Below, piece by piece: positions 20,560 through 31,713 of a stretch of DNA of 64,000 nt. This DNA is from Mesostigma viride. Taxonomy: Eukaryota > Streptophyta > Mesostigmatophyceae > Mesostigmatales > Mesostigmataceae. The stretch is from assembly GCA_009746045.1 (NCBI GenBank), contig RPFO01000090.1, positions 1,332,689 to 1,396,688 on the forward strand, read 5' to 3'. The translations under genes were made by a program, and so were the position numbers. Numbering within the stretch: the first letter of the stretch is position 1; each line of letters begins with the position of its first letter. The notes under the pieces were generated by a model, which was given only the letters and a program-made list of their open reading frames with translations, had not been told where the DNA came from and did no database searches.

Positions 20560-21890
20560 CGCTCTCCGGCCAGCCCCCTGGTGGACGGCCCCCACGACGA
20601 GTGGACCCCCAAGCTAGGAATGGGCTGCTGCCATCTCCACCCCCGGGCCGCCATGATGCCGCCATGGGATGGTCGGCATGGACAATATATTTCCGAAATA
20701 TTACGGCAGAGGTGGTAATACATAAGATGCCTGGGCTTAAGAGCCTTTCCTCCGGGGTGTTTGCAACCGGATATATTCCTTGCGGATGGCCTCCCCCCGC
20801 TGGTGTATTCGAAGTCCGGGTCCGAAGTGCTCTATACAAGGGCAAGGGGTCCGCCGCGGATACCGGCGGCAGCTACCGCGCGGCGCCTGCATGCCTCCAA
20901 AGCTGCGTGCTGAAACTCTTCATGCGTCTACTTCTGAACCGCATGCGTGCCAGCCTTGATCCCCACCTACAGGTGAGTGGCTCCCAGAATCTGGGAGTCC
21001 GTGTTGGTAACTTGCAACTCAAGTTATGATCACCATTACCGCGCGCCGCCTGACGATCGAGGAAGTGGGTCGCCTGCATGGGCCCTGCCCCGGCGGCCTC
21101 TTGCCATCATACTATATATTGTCAGATCTTCGTGAATAGTTGTACACCAAAGCATTTGACTCAACCATTACATAGTAGTAACCGTATGGGACGCCATACC
21201 TATTCATCATTATGGTGGACTTTACTATGCGGTGACGGTGCAAAAGCCCGCTTTAATTGCCGGCGCTGGGTGCAGGGGTACCCGCCGGGGATCGAGGTCC
21301 CCGGGAGTATATGCCAGCTACGGAGGGGTTGACCCACCCTACAGAAAGTCGATCTGAGCGATCTGATCTACGCTGATGACGGCGACGCTTGTGGAAACCC
21401 TTATCACTGGAACTAACTAAGAGCGGGCGGTGGGGCTAATTATGATCAGCAAGAAAACGGAGAGCCGGTCATGGCCATCTAGCTCAGCCGGGCTTCCCTA
21501 CAGCCGGTCGACAGCCACCCTCCACTTCGTGGACGGGCGCAGCCCCATCCCGGTCTGGTGAGTCGCTTGGCAGCTGGAGTCCCCTCCACGGCCGACGACG
21601 GACATCAACACGTCCTGCATTGTCAGACCAGGCCTGCATGGGTGGCCCTCCGCCGCCTCGACTGTCAGGTTTTGGACATGCGCCGCTACCTGAGTGAGCG
21701 GCGCCAAGCGCATTCTGTTCAAGGCCCTAAGTTGTCCTCAGCATCAGTCCTTCAGATGGCTGCTAGGTCAGTGTGGACCCTGGACAAGGCGCTGACGGCA
21801 CCATCATTCGAATGCTCCGTCACATCCTCAGCTTCCGCTACCAAGAGCGCCGCACCCCGCCGGCTGAGTAACACAACGGTCTGAAAGTGC
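20560..21890 (+). pseudogene. Decayed LINE reverse-transcriptase copy
   Basis: This is a degenerate relative of 26028-26500. LVDGPHDEWTP appears at about 20578, then a frame-broken equivalent of the AAMGVDNITPEV block, then VLYKGKGSAADTG, LQSCVLKLFMRLLLNRMRA and SLDPHL near 20830-20975. About 21350-21890 carries the YADDGD-like box (CTGATGACGGCGACG near 21374) and downstream sequence with many stops. Several indels make it inactive. Confidence 0.75.
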
Positions 21891-22169
21891 CAAAAAACAG
21901 CCTTATAACTCCTGTACGATGCAAATATTGTCGAAACATGCTAGATCTTGGTAGGTAGCATGTTCAGGACACCAGTAGAAGGATTGCAACTTTCCGGACT
22001 GACCGGACCTCAGCTGACCTATTTTTGGCATGTCTATTTTTAGCAGTTTTCCAGATTTTAATATAAACAAATACATTCTAATATGCAAATAAAGAGTTCT
22101 TGACCTGGCTGTTTGCAAGTAAGTTGATACTCATGACTAATGACTGTACACAAGATCTGATGGTCATCC

Positions 22170-22720
22170 AACCGCATTTGGTAACAAAATGCCACCAAAT
22201 GCTAGCAAAAATGTGCGTTTTTTGTATATTTCATCACATTTCATTGCAGTTTCCATACAAGCTGTGCTCGGTTGAGGCTGGAAACTTGTAGGCATCTTAA
22301 ACATCATTATTCTAGACATCCCACAAAAATTCAGGTCCATCATAGGGTATTTGATGTCAGTTTGCTCACAAATGTTACCAAAAATGCACGTTTTTCGTAT
22401 TTTTCATCACATTCCATGGCAGTTTCCATACAAGATGTGCTCAGTTCAGGCTGGGAACTTGCATGCATCTTTGCCATCATTATTTTAGACATTCCACCAA
22501 AATTCAGAACCATCAGAGGGTATTTGATGTCAGTTTGCTCACAAATGTTACCAAAAATGCACGTTTTTCGTATTTTTCATCACATTTCCTTGCAGTTTCC
22601 GTACAAGATGTGCTCTGTTGAGGCTGGAAATTTGTAGGCATCTTAGCCATCATGATTTTAGACATTCCACAAAAATTCAGGCCCATCATGTTCTATTTGG
22701 TAGAGTTATCAATGCCATAC
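22170..22720. repeat. ~174-bp satellite, three units
   Basis: Units are marked by CGTTTTTCGTATTTTTCATC near 22206, 22390 and 22563, followed by CAGTTTCC.TACAAG.TGTGCTC, GAGGCTGGAAACTTG, ATCATTATTCTAGACAT and GGGTATTTGATGTCAG. AT-rich with no coding frame that survives. A partial fourth unit reads out near 22690-22760. Confidence 0.9.
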
Positions 22721-22799
22721 CTGCCAGTTTCCATTACAAATTCTTACCCATGGATGCGAAACTGCCAGTGTGGAATATCAAGGAGACAATCTGGTCAAC

Positions 22800-23280
22800 T
22801 CAAATAAGATGACTCACTAAAACATGGAAACCATTCACGAGTGATATAAGACAACCTCCAGGAGACATATATAAAAGTTCATTGATATAGACACAGCTGA
22901 CAATATGCACATGTGGCCATGTGGATGCTCACGCAATCTCTATTATACGGAGGAGCTTGCTGAACATAATATTGGCAGCTGTCGAATGTGCACATGGCTA
23001 GAAAGGTCATTTTACACGTGCACCCACAGCATGTTAAGTAATGTAGCTGCAAATTACTCAACAGGCGGCATGGCGCTGATGCGTTTGCGCGCCCTCATCT
23101 CGGTATCGCTAGGAGGTAGTGGCACCTCCCTGCACAATCTCTGCCTGACCTTGTCAGCCTTCATGCACTGTGTCAACATGGACACCCCCATACCCTTGCC
23201 CTTGGCATAACAGCCAAGCTTTCGACGGTGGTTGGTGAAGCTCTTGGTGTCCTCCTTGCGCATGTGGTGCATGTGCAAGT
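22800..23280. other. Spacer, nothing recognised
   Basis: Low-copy sequence between the 174-bp satellite and the tetranucleotide arrays. No ORF with splice support was found on either strand. A CAAGGAGACAA word, matching the short dispersed element, lies just before it at 22780-22790. Confidence 0.4.
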
Positions 23281-23996
23281 TACTAAGTGAGTGAGTGTGA
23301 GTGAGTGAGTGAGTGAGTGAGTGAGTGGGTGAGTGAGTGAGTGAGTGAGTGAGTGAGTGAGTGAGTGAGTGAGTGAGTGGGTGAGTGAGTGAGTGGGTGA
23401 GTGAGTGAGTGAGTGGGTGGGTGGGTGGGTGGGTGGGTGGGTGGGTGGGTGGTGGGTGGGTGGGTGGGTGGGTGGGTGGGTGGGTGGGTGGGTGGGTGGG
23501 TGGGTGGGTGGGGGGGGTGGGTGGGTGGGTGGGTGGGTGGGTGGGTGGGTGGGTGTGGGTGGGTGCCTGGGTGGGTGCGTGGGTGGGTGCGTGGGTGGGT
23601 GGGTGCGTGGGTGCGTGGGTGCGTGGGTGCGTGAGTGCGTGGGTGCGTGAGTGCGTGAGTGCGCGAGTGCGTGAGTGCGTGAGTGCGTGAGTGCGTGAGT
23701 GCGTGCGTGCGTGAGTGCGTGCGTGCGTGAGTGCGTGCGTGCGTGAGTGCGTGCGTGCGTGAGTGCGTGCGTGCGTGAGTGAGTGAGTGAGTGAGTGAGT
23801 GAGTGAGTGAGTGAGTGAGTGGGTGGGTGGGTGGGTGGGTGGGTGGGTGGGTGGGTGGGTGGGTGGGTGGGTGGGTGGGTGGGTGGGTGGGTGGGTGGGT
23901 GGGTGGGTGGGTGGGTGGGTGGGTGGGTGGGTGGGTGGGTGGGTGGGTGGGTGGGTGGGTGGGTGGGTGGGTGGGTGAGTGAGTGAGTCCACGAGT
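23281..23996. repeat. Tetranucleotide array (GAGT)n, (GGGT)n, (GCGT)n, (GAGT)n, (GGGT)n
   Basis: About 715 bp built only of G-N-G-T tetramers where N changes in blocks: mostly A to 23410, G to about 23570, mixed G, C and A to 23780, A to 23820, then G to 23975, ending in three TGAGTCCACGAG units (about 23983-24025). The change of one base per unit in long blocks suggests repeated spread of single variants by unequal exchange or slippage. Long ORFs reading THPPTHPP or GGWVGGWV are translations of it. Confidence 0.97.
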
Positions 23997-24034
23997 GAGT
24001 GAGTCCACGAGTGAGTGAGTCCACGAGTGAGTTC

Positions 24035-24402
24035 ACGAGGGAGGGAGGGAGGGAGGGAGGGAGGGAGGGAGGGAGGGAGGGAGGGAGGGAGGGAGGGAGG
24101 GAGGGAGGGAGGGAGGGAGGGAGGGAGGGGGAGGAGGGAGGGAGGAGGGAGGGAGGGAGGGGGAGGGAGGGAGGGAGGGAGGGAGGGAGGGAGGGAGGGA
24201 GGGAGGAGGGAGGGAGGGAGGGAGGGAGGGAGGGAGGGAGGGAGGGAGGGAGGGAGGGAGGGAGGGAGGGAGGGAGGGAGGGAGGGAGGGAGGGAGGAGG
24301 GAGGGAGGGAGGGAGGAGGGAGGGAGGGAGGGAGGGAGGGAGGGAGGGAGGGAGGGAGGGAGGGAGGGAGGGAGGGAGGGAGGGAGGGAGGGAGGGAGGG
24401 AG
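24035..24402. repeat. (GAGG)n array
   Basis: Pure GAGG tetramers with a few three-base units (GAG or GGA) at intervals. It ends about a dozen bases below the stop codon of the minus-strand gene at 24415, so it would lie in that gene's 3' UTR, or directly beyond, as CCTC repeats. Not coding. Confidence 0.97.
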
Positions 24403-24414
24403 TGGATCGGTCAC

Positions 24415-25272
24415 TCACAGCAGTTTATTCCCACCCCAGCAGGGCCCCTCCCTCACATCGGGCTGCAAAATCTGCTTGATGTCGCTTCTCTCTAGAATAA
24501 CCCGCACAGCCCTGACGCGAGCAAACGGCTCGCCATCATACTGTCGCTCACTGATGCTTTATAGGCGCTTTCCGTAAGATGAAAACATGACGGAAAAGAG
24601 AGACTCGGGGAAAGGGGATACGGTGAAATACTTGTCTGCTACCGGCCGGGGTTTCAACAGCGAAGAAATTCGCACCTGAATGTGCACATACCACTCCGTC
24701 ACGTCGACAACGGTCTTGCATCGCAACCGTGTCACAGACGCGGCAGCAAAAATTGCTGGCGGCATTGACATGCTCGCCGCAGTTAACGAACGTGCGGAGG
24801 TCCGTTTTAGCCCCTGACGCCATGGCGTCTTTGATGCCAAGAACGCCTGCAAAAGACACGATAGCGGGCACACAAGCACTTTAAAACAAATTACGGGTCT
24901 GCGACGCCTGGCCCAGCCTAGAAATTGGATAAAAAATCGCGCCAGCTCGGTTAAAGCAAACTGAGCCGGTAATGAAAAAAGTGCTTCGGTCAAGGCCTTA
25001 AAAACTAAAAAATGCGTCGATTAGTGTCAAAAACCAGATGTTAGGGCGAATTTCATCGGGAAAATTTTTTGCTGCAGGTAGGTGGGGTCGAGAGAAAATC
25101 GGCGACAAAACAGGCACCCACCTGTGAATGACGCCAAAATGCCGAAGGACTCCGCAGAATTTGTGGCGAAAAAAATAACGGCAAGTAATATATGACCCTA
25201 GGAGCATACACTAAAATTTCCAGCCTCGATACTGCCTTTTTATTCGCTCACGATAGCCTGCCAGGCCGCCAT
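24415..25272 (-). CDS. Terminal exons of a minus-strand hypothetical gene
   Basis: Last exon 24415-24540 (42 codons with TGA) is bounded by CGACAG acceptor and reads YDGEPFARVRAVRVILERS ... KQILQPD, ending CWGGNKLL. The preceding exon 24676-24846 (171 bases) has acceptor TTTTGCAG and donor CAG/GTGCGA; in phase 0 it ends TVVDVTEWYVHIQ, joining the last exon without a break. A possible first exon, 25252-25272 (MAAWQAI, then donor GTGAGC), is also phase 0. The middle exon has a second open frame (FVNCGEHVNAASNFCCRVC), so its frame is not certain. No family recognised. The GAGG array starts immediately below the stop. Confidence 0.45.
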
Positions 25273-25439
25273 GCCTGTCGGTGGAAATTCGGTCACCGTC
25301 GTGCACGCACACACCAAAAATCTCATTTCGCGCCACTTTTCGGGTCCTTCTTACGAGGCTGCATTTTGGCGGGGCTCGGACCGTTGTGAACTAACTCTAC
25401 TGCGAGCTTGGCACGTCCTGTCACCCATACATACCATCC

Positions 25440-25700
25440 GCCACCGCCGCTGGCTCTGTGCCAGCCATCTTGCCCGTACAGACCAGGTGAACACCTCGAT
25501 ATATGGCCCCTGCCGGGGGGCTTATAAGGCTGGCCAACCAGGGAAACATCTCCTCCCATGCATGACACCTGGGGCCCCATCGTTCCCTCGCAATCCAAGT
25601 TGGCCGACTTGCGCGCCGGCGCGCCCCGCACCGACGCGGCGCCACCCGGACTTATGTGACACAACTGTTTGAGGATATTGCAGAGCTTGAGGGATTATCT
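25440..25700 (+). mobile_element. LINE ORF2 C-terminal fragment
   Basis: Codes SHLARTDQVNTSIYGP and QPGKHLLP, matching the GHLARTDQV...QPGRHILT block of the other LINE copies. Short, and truncated at both ends. It abuts the next LINE fragment. Confidence 0.7.
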
Positions 25701-25714
25701 TACAACGTGCCCGC

Positions 25715-27010
25715 ATGATTGACATTAGGAGGAGGTGGAGACACTTGCCGCCGGAATCAATCGCCACACGGCCGCCAACCAGCACAAGGCGGCCTGGCGC
25801 TCTCTCGACCGTCTCACCGGACGCCGGGAAACGCAACGGGCTGACATCCCAGGCACCCCCGGTGAACGCCTTGAGATTTGGTTCAGCTCCCATGCAGGCC
25901 AAACTATCAGGGGCCCCTGGCCCGCCCCCCCCGCTTGACCCCGCTGCAGCTGCACGCCCTGCGGCCAGCCGAGGCGGCCCCATCGAGCCCCCGCAGGCGC
26001 CCACCAGCGAGACGGACTACCTGGTCCCACCGCTCTCCGGCCCCCTGGTGGACGGCCCCCACGACGAGTGGACTCCCCAGGAATGGGCTGCTGCCATCTC
26101 CACCCTCCGCAATGATGCTGCCATGGGAGTGGACAATATTACACCGGAGGTGGTTAAGATGCCTGAGCTTGAGCCCTTCCTCCGGGGTGTTTGCAACCGG
26201 ATTCTACGAGATGGCCTCCCCCCGCCGACGTATTGGAAGACCGCTGTCCGGGTCATGCTCTACAAGGGCAAGGGGTCCGCCGCGGATACCGGCAACTACC
26301 GCGGCGTATGCCTCCAAAGCTGCGTGCTGAAAGTCTTCATGCGTCTCCTGCTGAACCGCATGCGCGCCAGCCTCGATCCCCACCTAGGTGAGTCCCAGAT
26401 GGGCTTCCGTGTTGGTCGCAATTGTGTTATGGTCACTATTACCGCGCGCCGCCTGATCGAGGAAGTGGGTCGCCGACCCCGGCCTCTTGCCATTGCTATT
26501 GATCTTCGTGGATTACACCTCCTATGGCAGGGTCCCCTTGTCCCATCGCAACCCACTGGCAAACTTGGGCGCGCCGGGCACCGGCGCGGCGCGACCCGGA
26601 CCTATGTGACACAACTGCTTGAAGATGCAGGGCTTCTGGGACTATCCGTACTCCGCGCCCGCATGATTGACAAGGAGAAATGGGCTGCCATCTGCGATAA
26701 GCACCTTCCCGAGGGGTATGCTCCTGTTTTCTCCCCACGGGCCCCGCGGCCCGTTGCTAGCCAGGGTAGAAGTCCGCAGGTGGAGGTTATTGGTCCTGAG
26801 GATAGCCGCTACACTACCGCCTCGTCTGCCATTACAGTAGAGGACAGCTCGGATGAGGATTACATCCCCATCTAGTGCTTAACGGTTGGGGGATGATGCA
26901 GACGATATTTGTTTAAACTTTTGTGTAATTATTTTTCTAATGAGATTAGCATAGTACTCCGTGGCATGCCTTTGCGCATGACACGCAAGTACTTACTTAC
27001 TTACTTACAT
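25715..27010 (+). mobile_element. LINE reverse-transcriptase fragment with internal deletion
   Basis: Open frame 25715-26875. After a Pro-rich lead-in come reverse-transcriptase blocks: PLVDGPHDEWTPQEWAAAIS, AAMGVDNITPEVVKMPE, YWKTAVRVMLYKGKGS, TGNYRGVCLQSCVLKVFMRL, ESQMGFRVGRNCVMVTITAR and PLAIAIDLRG (domain A). The catalytic YxDD block is absent: the frame jumps from domain A to the far C-terminus (TYVTQLLEDAGL, KEKWAAICDKHLPEG). So it is an internally deleted, inactive copy. The 3' end carries GCATGCCTTTGCGCATGACA followed by an (ACTT)n tail at about 26987-27007. Confidence 0.85.
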
Positions 27011-27017
27011 TAGGAGA

Positions 27018-27252
27018 ATTAATTAATTAATTAATAGACAGGTGACTGCGTCGTGTGAGCATAAGTCCTCCGTGGGAGGGGAACATGGGATGGAATGGAT
27101 GGTGTAAGCTATCTAGGTACTAGTTAGTGTGGGCACCGCGGCCCACATCGCTATGAATGCCATACGCGGTCACACGCGGAGCCCCCACCGACTTGGGGGT
27201 GGTCTCCTTCATCACTACTTGCCATCTATCCTTGCGTACCATCTGCCTCCAT
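27018..27252 (-). mobile_element. Short 5'-truncated LINE 3' end
   Basis: Reverse complement of the 3' end seen at about 15930-16172: (AATT)n tail at 27018-27036, then the CACGTG..GCGTCA block and the CTTACACCATCCATTCCATC region. About 235 bp with an (AATT)n tract at the other end too. Confidence 0.8.
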
Positions 27253-27339
27253 TAATTAATTAATTATATAATTGTAATTAACGTATATGGCTTATTAACA
27301 GTAGACACGTGCATGACTCCATATTACAGACAAACCAGA

Positions 27340-27740
27340 GGCTGCCCATTAGGAGAAATGGGCTGCCATCTGTGATAAGCATCGTCCAGAAGGCTATATG
27401 TCAGATCCTTTTGTCTCCACACAGCTCCCGCCGCCCATCGCTAGCCAGCGCTTGGTAAAAGTCCGCAGGTAGAGGTTATTGCCCCTGAAGATAGCCGCTA
27501 CACTATGTACCGCCTCGTCTGCCATGACATGTGGAGGACAGCTCGAATGAGGATTATATCCCAATCTAGTACTACGAGGGCGCAGTATGCAGACAATATT
27601 TGTCTGTAATCATTGTTCTAATGATCGAGATCAGCATAGTACTAGCCGTCATGTGTAAATTACATAATTAATTAATATAGTACTCCGTGGCATGCCTATC
27701 AGTATGCGCTTGACACGCAAGAATTACTTACTTGGCTAGA
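27340..27740 (+). mobile_element. LINE 3' fragment, second family
   Basis: Matches 26674-27000 (GAGAAATGGGCTGCCATCTG onward) with a decayed frame, and ends in the same GCATGCCT...TGACACGCAAG block and an ACTTACTT tail. Confidence 0.75.
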
Positions 27741-28925
27741 TCCATCAAGATCTAGAGGGCATCCCATTCCATTTCCATATAGGGACTATATATAGACTAG
27801 CTAATTATAGCCCTAGCTTGTATCTATTGGTAGTCACGTTGCCGCCATGGCAGCCATGCTTAGAACGTTTGCCTAGCCGTGCCAACATACCTAGTCACGT
27901 GCACCGCTAACGCACGGTACACAACCAGCCATGATGTAGCCTTAGCTTAGTCCTTGTTGTACAGCCATGCTACGTCTTGGCTATGATCAGTTTACTCGCC
28001 CACGCTCCTTGTTATTATGCCATGCTCACATGGGTCTTATTGCACCCACAGATTGCCAGATCGTTAGCGTGTCCGTTTAGCTAACGTGCCCGAATTAATG
28101 CAGCTGTGGCATGCCTTTGGCATGAAGGAGACTGGGGGTCTCTGCCCTTTCTCCTGTTGTGCACACACAGGGAAGCACTTCGGTGCTCCGTGACTCCCCA
28201 ACGGGAGCACGAGTTTAATTAATTAATTAATTAATTAATTCCATATAGGGGGGAGATCAAAGTACCAAATAAAACTCTATTATCAATGATCCTTCATTTT
28301 TAAGCCTTGATTGACGAAAAATTGCAACTTTTCATACTGAGAGGGAGAGATTTCGCGTTTTTCGCGTCCTGGTGCTAGGCAGTTTTTTAGTAATTACTAG
28401 TTGTTGCCGGCTTGCCTCAACAAATATATGTACGCTTGGTTGATTTAGCTAGCACCGGCTATGCATTAAAATTAAATTAAATTAAATTATAACATGACTC
28501 CGTTGGGAGATCATGTAGCACATATTCCCGTGGACGGCTATGCATGCCCCATCCCATCCCCATCCCACCCCACTCGACTGTACTGACTGAGGACAGAGGA
28601 CTTATGCTCATGTAACGCTGTTACGTGTAAATTAATACCTGGGCGTATACCACTTTAATTTACCACTTTTTTACCACCCCGGAGTATTAGCTAGTGGGCC
28701 CCTGAACCGGATTTTCCGCTCAGATTTGAACAGCCGTGGTCAACCCGTCTCACGTGTTGGTACCTTTGGTATCGAGTATGTGGACAGGCGTGTAGCACTC
28801 CTTCGCACCAGGAGCTCACGTAGTACACACACTAGTCTAGCACAATTTCATTCTGAGTTACTGGCACCACTCTCCGGTCAAGAGCTTTTTTGCAGTTGGG
28901 CTGTGGCTTGGGATTCCTTTGGATT
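27740..28925. other. Low-copy DNA with LINE 3'-end relics
   Basis: No gene. About 28105-28240 holds a third type of LINE-like 3' end (GCATGCCTTTGGCATGAAGG ... CGGGAGCACGAG) with an (AATT)n tail. The remainder is AT-rich with several (TTAAA)n or (AATT)n tails. Confidence 0.5.
28320..28430 (+). mobile_element. SINE-like body fragment
   Basis: Shares TTTCGCGTTTTTCGCGTCCTGG, split as TTTCGCGTTTT and TCGCGTCCTGG, plus the GGCAG...TTGTTG...GCTTGCCTC region, with 30970-31050. The tRNA-like head is not visible in this copy. Confidence 0.4.
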
Positions 28926-29093
28926 AATTAATTAATAGACACGTGACTGCGTCACGTGAGCATAAGTCCTCAGTGGGAGGGGAACATGGGATGGAATGGA
29001 TGGTGTAAGCTATCTAGGTCCTAGTTACAGGGGTGTGGGCACCGCGGCCCGAATCACTATCTATGAATGCCATACGCGGTCACACACGGATCT
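28926..29093 (-). mobile_element. Short 5'-truncated LINE 3' end
   Basis: Starts with an (ATTA)n tail, then the CACGTGACTGCGTCACGTGA block, GGAACATGGGATGGAATGG and TGTGGGCACCGCGGCCC: the reverse complement of the 15930-16172 type. About 170 bp. Confidence 0.75.
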
Positions 29094-29254
29094 TTGGATC
29101 AGGAGACCCAGATTAAATAAAAATTAAATTAAATTATAACATGCCTCCGTGGGGAGGTCATGTAGCACATATCATATCGGTCATAGATATCATAGTCCTA
29201 CACACAGATCTCGAGTGATTTATCTAGTACCAAATCCGAAAGGCTTGCATCACT

Positions 29255-29440
29255 CCCCGGACAGGAGAACTTTTGCGGATGACTGTAGGTGTAAGTTGGC
29301 GATGCCATGGTAACCGGAGACGTCCGTCCTATAGTCAGCAAAATTGGTGCGAGAGGTCCCCAGTTCGATTCCGGTCGGATTCATTTGCAGATCGCGTTTT
29401 CCGCGTTTTCCGCGGCCTGGCACTGAACGCAAAGGTTTTC
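29255..29440 (+). mobile_element. tRNA-derived SINE-like copy
   Basis: Contains CCCAGTTCGATTCCGG (about 29357-29375), which fits the pol III B-box (GGTTCGANTCC) in a T-arm-like context, followed by the shared body GCGTTTTCCGCG...GCCTGGCACT. A related copy lies at 30905-31050. An A-box is not clear. Confidence 0.4.
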
Positions 29441-29761
29441 ACCTTTGCGGAGTGTCTGATCAGAATAGATATCATATGGGTATTAGACCCAGATTAATAT
29501 TAATTAATTAATTAATTAAAATCATAGCTCCGTTGGGAGCATATGTAACACATAGCCCTGAGAAAGGGGCATCTATGGGTTTGTAATACAATCAGGGCTA
29601 CAACCTGCAGGTGGAGGATGTACAACTATCACCTGCTCTGGGTGCACAAGGTGCACCTGCACCGCCATAATGGTTCATGCCTCCTTAACAAGCACAGGCA
29701 CCCAGGGGGGGCTTGAGGAGAGGGCCTAGAAGGCCTGCATGACATATGGGGTGGAGGGTAT

Positions 29762-29811
29762 CAAGGAGACAACCAGCGCAGGCCAGAAATCGGGAGAATC
29801 CGGACCATGCC
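29762..29811 (-). mobile_element. Short 5'-truncated retroposon-like insert with 12-bp target duplication
   Basis: A 50-base insert (plus strand begins CAAGGAGACAACCAGCGCAG) flanked by GGTGGAGGGTAT at 29750-29761 and 29812-29823. The paralogous empty site at 13546-13557 has one GGTGGAGGGTAT. The end next to CAAGGAGAC is the constant end in every copy seen, so on the minus strand it behaves as a fixed 3' end with variable 5' truncation. Confidence 0.8.
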
Positions 29812-30002
29812 GGTGGAGGGTATGTGGCTAGGCTATAGCTGGTGTACACATGGCATCTCAGCAGAGAGTAACTCCCTGCATAGGCATAGCATGGTTAAAT
29901 TCTTAATGCATCATCCATGGGAGGTCCCATTGTAGGCTGGGCGCGGCTAAATACTGAAAGCATCATCCATGGGGGCCATTATGGGCGCACATGCGCGTGG
30001 GC

Positions 30003-30717
30003 TTACTGGCGCTCGAAGGGCCTGGACGGGCACCGCAAACGCATGCTCTTCAAGGTCCTCGTCCTCACGGTGCTCACGTATGGCGCCGAGGCGTGGACCC
30101 TCCCACCCAAACTGGCAGCTCGGCTCGACGGCACAGTTTACAGGATGCTCCGGCAGGTCCTTAACGTAGGTTTTTCCGAGCGTCCGTCATCAGAGTCTTT
30201 GTATCATGGCATGCCTCGTGTTTCGGACGAGATTAGGCAGCGTAGGATAGCATTTGTAGGACACCTTGCCCGCACTAGCCAGGTCGACACCACCCTTGGT
30301 CTGGCCGGCCCCCAGCGGCTTGGCCAGCCAGGGCGGCATATTCTGACCTGGCCTGGCCCCGCGGACATTCCCAAAAGGGTAGGGAAACCTGTCACCAACT
30401 ACGTTCAGATGTTGCTGGACGACCTAGTGGTCCCAGCCCAGTTTGAGCACCGCATACACTCTCTCTCCCGTCTTTGGACTGTCATGCAGGCCAAGACGCG
30501 GTGGAAGAAGATTGTCAAGGCGCACACGCCCGACCCTGTGGGCAAGCCACCTCCCCCCAAGCGGAGGAGGCGTTTTGATGAGTAGTGTAGTTAGGATTTT
30601 CTAGATAGCCTAGCGTTAGTATAGTTCGACCACGCGGCTTCCTCCACCCCATCCATCATGGAATATGTGCTACATGACCTCCCCACGGAGGCATGTTATA
30701 ATTTAATTTTTTTTTTA
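30003..30717 (+). mobile_element. LINE ORF2 3' insertion with 12-bp target-site duplication
   Basis: A 715-bp insert flanked by ATGCGCGTGGGC (29991-30002 and 30718-30729); the empty site is 13728-13739. Its frame is open from the 5' junction to a TAG near 30585: VLVLTVLTYGAEAWTL, LDGTVYRMLRQVLNVGF, IAFVGHLARTSQVDTT, LWTVMQAKTRWKKIVKAH and a basic C-terminus PPPPKRRRRFDE. It ends in an AT-rich tail (TTATAATTTAATTTT...). Strong 5' truncation plus target duplication are the signature of target-primed reverse transcription; the open frame suggests a young insertion. Confidence 0.9.
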
Positions 30718-30904
30718 ATGCGCGTGGGCCACTTGCAAAGGCTAAGCCTATCTAATCTACACTACTGGTATATTCCCTAGTCTGGGGTGGCAGGAGGGGC
30801 CTGCCAGGGCTTGTGGTCAACGTGGATGACCGCCCCCCTCCAGTATACCGGCTTCCCCCCTGCACGCTGCCGGAGCTGAAGGTAGGTCGGCCATAGCTCG
30901 CCCA

Positions 30905-31050
30905 TATGGCCACGGAATCATGCCAGAGGTGAGAGGTCCTAGTTCGAAATATTGTTGGAGCTACTTGAACTTTCGCGTTTTTCGCGTCCTGGCGCTCGGC
31001 AGCCTAGTCTACTATTTGTTGCTTGCCTCGACAATATATCATGTGCTCTG
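30905..31050 (+). mobile_element. tRNA-derived SINE-like copy
   Basis: ATGGCCACGG (A-box-like), then GAGAGGTCCTAGTTCGAAAT (B-box-like), then the shared body TTTCGCGTTTT TCGCGTCCTGG CGCTCGGCAG and TTGCTTGCCTCGACAATATA. Compare 29255-29440 and 28320-28430. Confidence 0.4.
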
Positions 31051-31713
31051 GCCGCATCTGTTCCATGTGCCAGCTGTTTAATTGCCGTTGGGCCCTTTTG
31101 CATCGGCCGCAGCTAGTTGCAAGATAGAGCCATAATGGATGTGCCTGACGTTCCTTCCTACAGTGCATCGGCCTGCACATGTGGCTTGCAATGACTAGTT
31201 AACAATCGGGAGTCCGACTGGATTGGAGGCAGAGGCTCTGCCTCCATTTCTACAGCTTAGCAATCAAGCACGGATATTACTTTTCAAAGGAGGATTTACT
31301 CTGCATGGTAAACGTTAACTTGTCCCGGAATAAAGGGACGCGGAAAAAACATATGCAGCCACTAACTACTCTCCATGCCTTGCAACTTTCTGTGCTCATG
31401 TCGGCCTTTGTAGACCAGTACCCCCAGGACATTGCCATGGCTACAACCAGTAGTCATATGCCTCCTGTGCTGCGAGGCTGTCACGTTCACAAGGGGGAGC
31501 CTATAATGCACATTTTCACTTCTATGTGCACGCTCCATGGCCAGAGTCGTTAAGAAGGGTACGATACAAGCGGAGGTAACGGCAATGCAACTAGCCTCTT
31601 GCCGCAGATAACCAGGCATGCCCCGCCTGTCACAATAAGTGCAAGGCATCCAAGGCCACCGGTACATGCGCATATGCCAGCTGGCATACTGCGTGCTTTC
31701 TCACGGCTACGGC
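31051..31713. other. Spacer below the coiled-coil gene
   Basis: No gene recognised. This is the region beyond the inferred stop codon (31714) of the minus-strand coiled-coil gene, so part of it should be that gene's 3' UTR. Confidence 0.4.

Larger units (their letters stand above)
29530..30908. repeat. Interspersed repeat, copy 2, with two nested insertions
   Basis: Matches 13305-13910 base for base over long stretches. Relative to that copy it has gained a 50-base insert at 29762-29811 and a 715-base LINE insert at 30003-30717, each flanked by 12-bp direct repeats. Confidence 0.9.

Noticed and set aside
23054-24577. Long ORFs on both strands reading [40 protein letters not shown]
   Set aside because: Pure translations of the GNGT and GAGG arrays; all frames of a tetranucleotide repeat stay open.
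29355-29376. Functional tRNA gene
   Set aside because: The B-box-like word is present, but no cloverleaf can be drawn and the flanks continue into a repeated SINE-like body.
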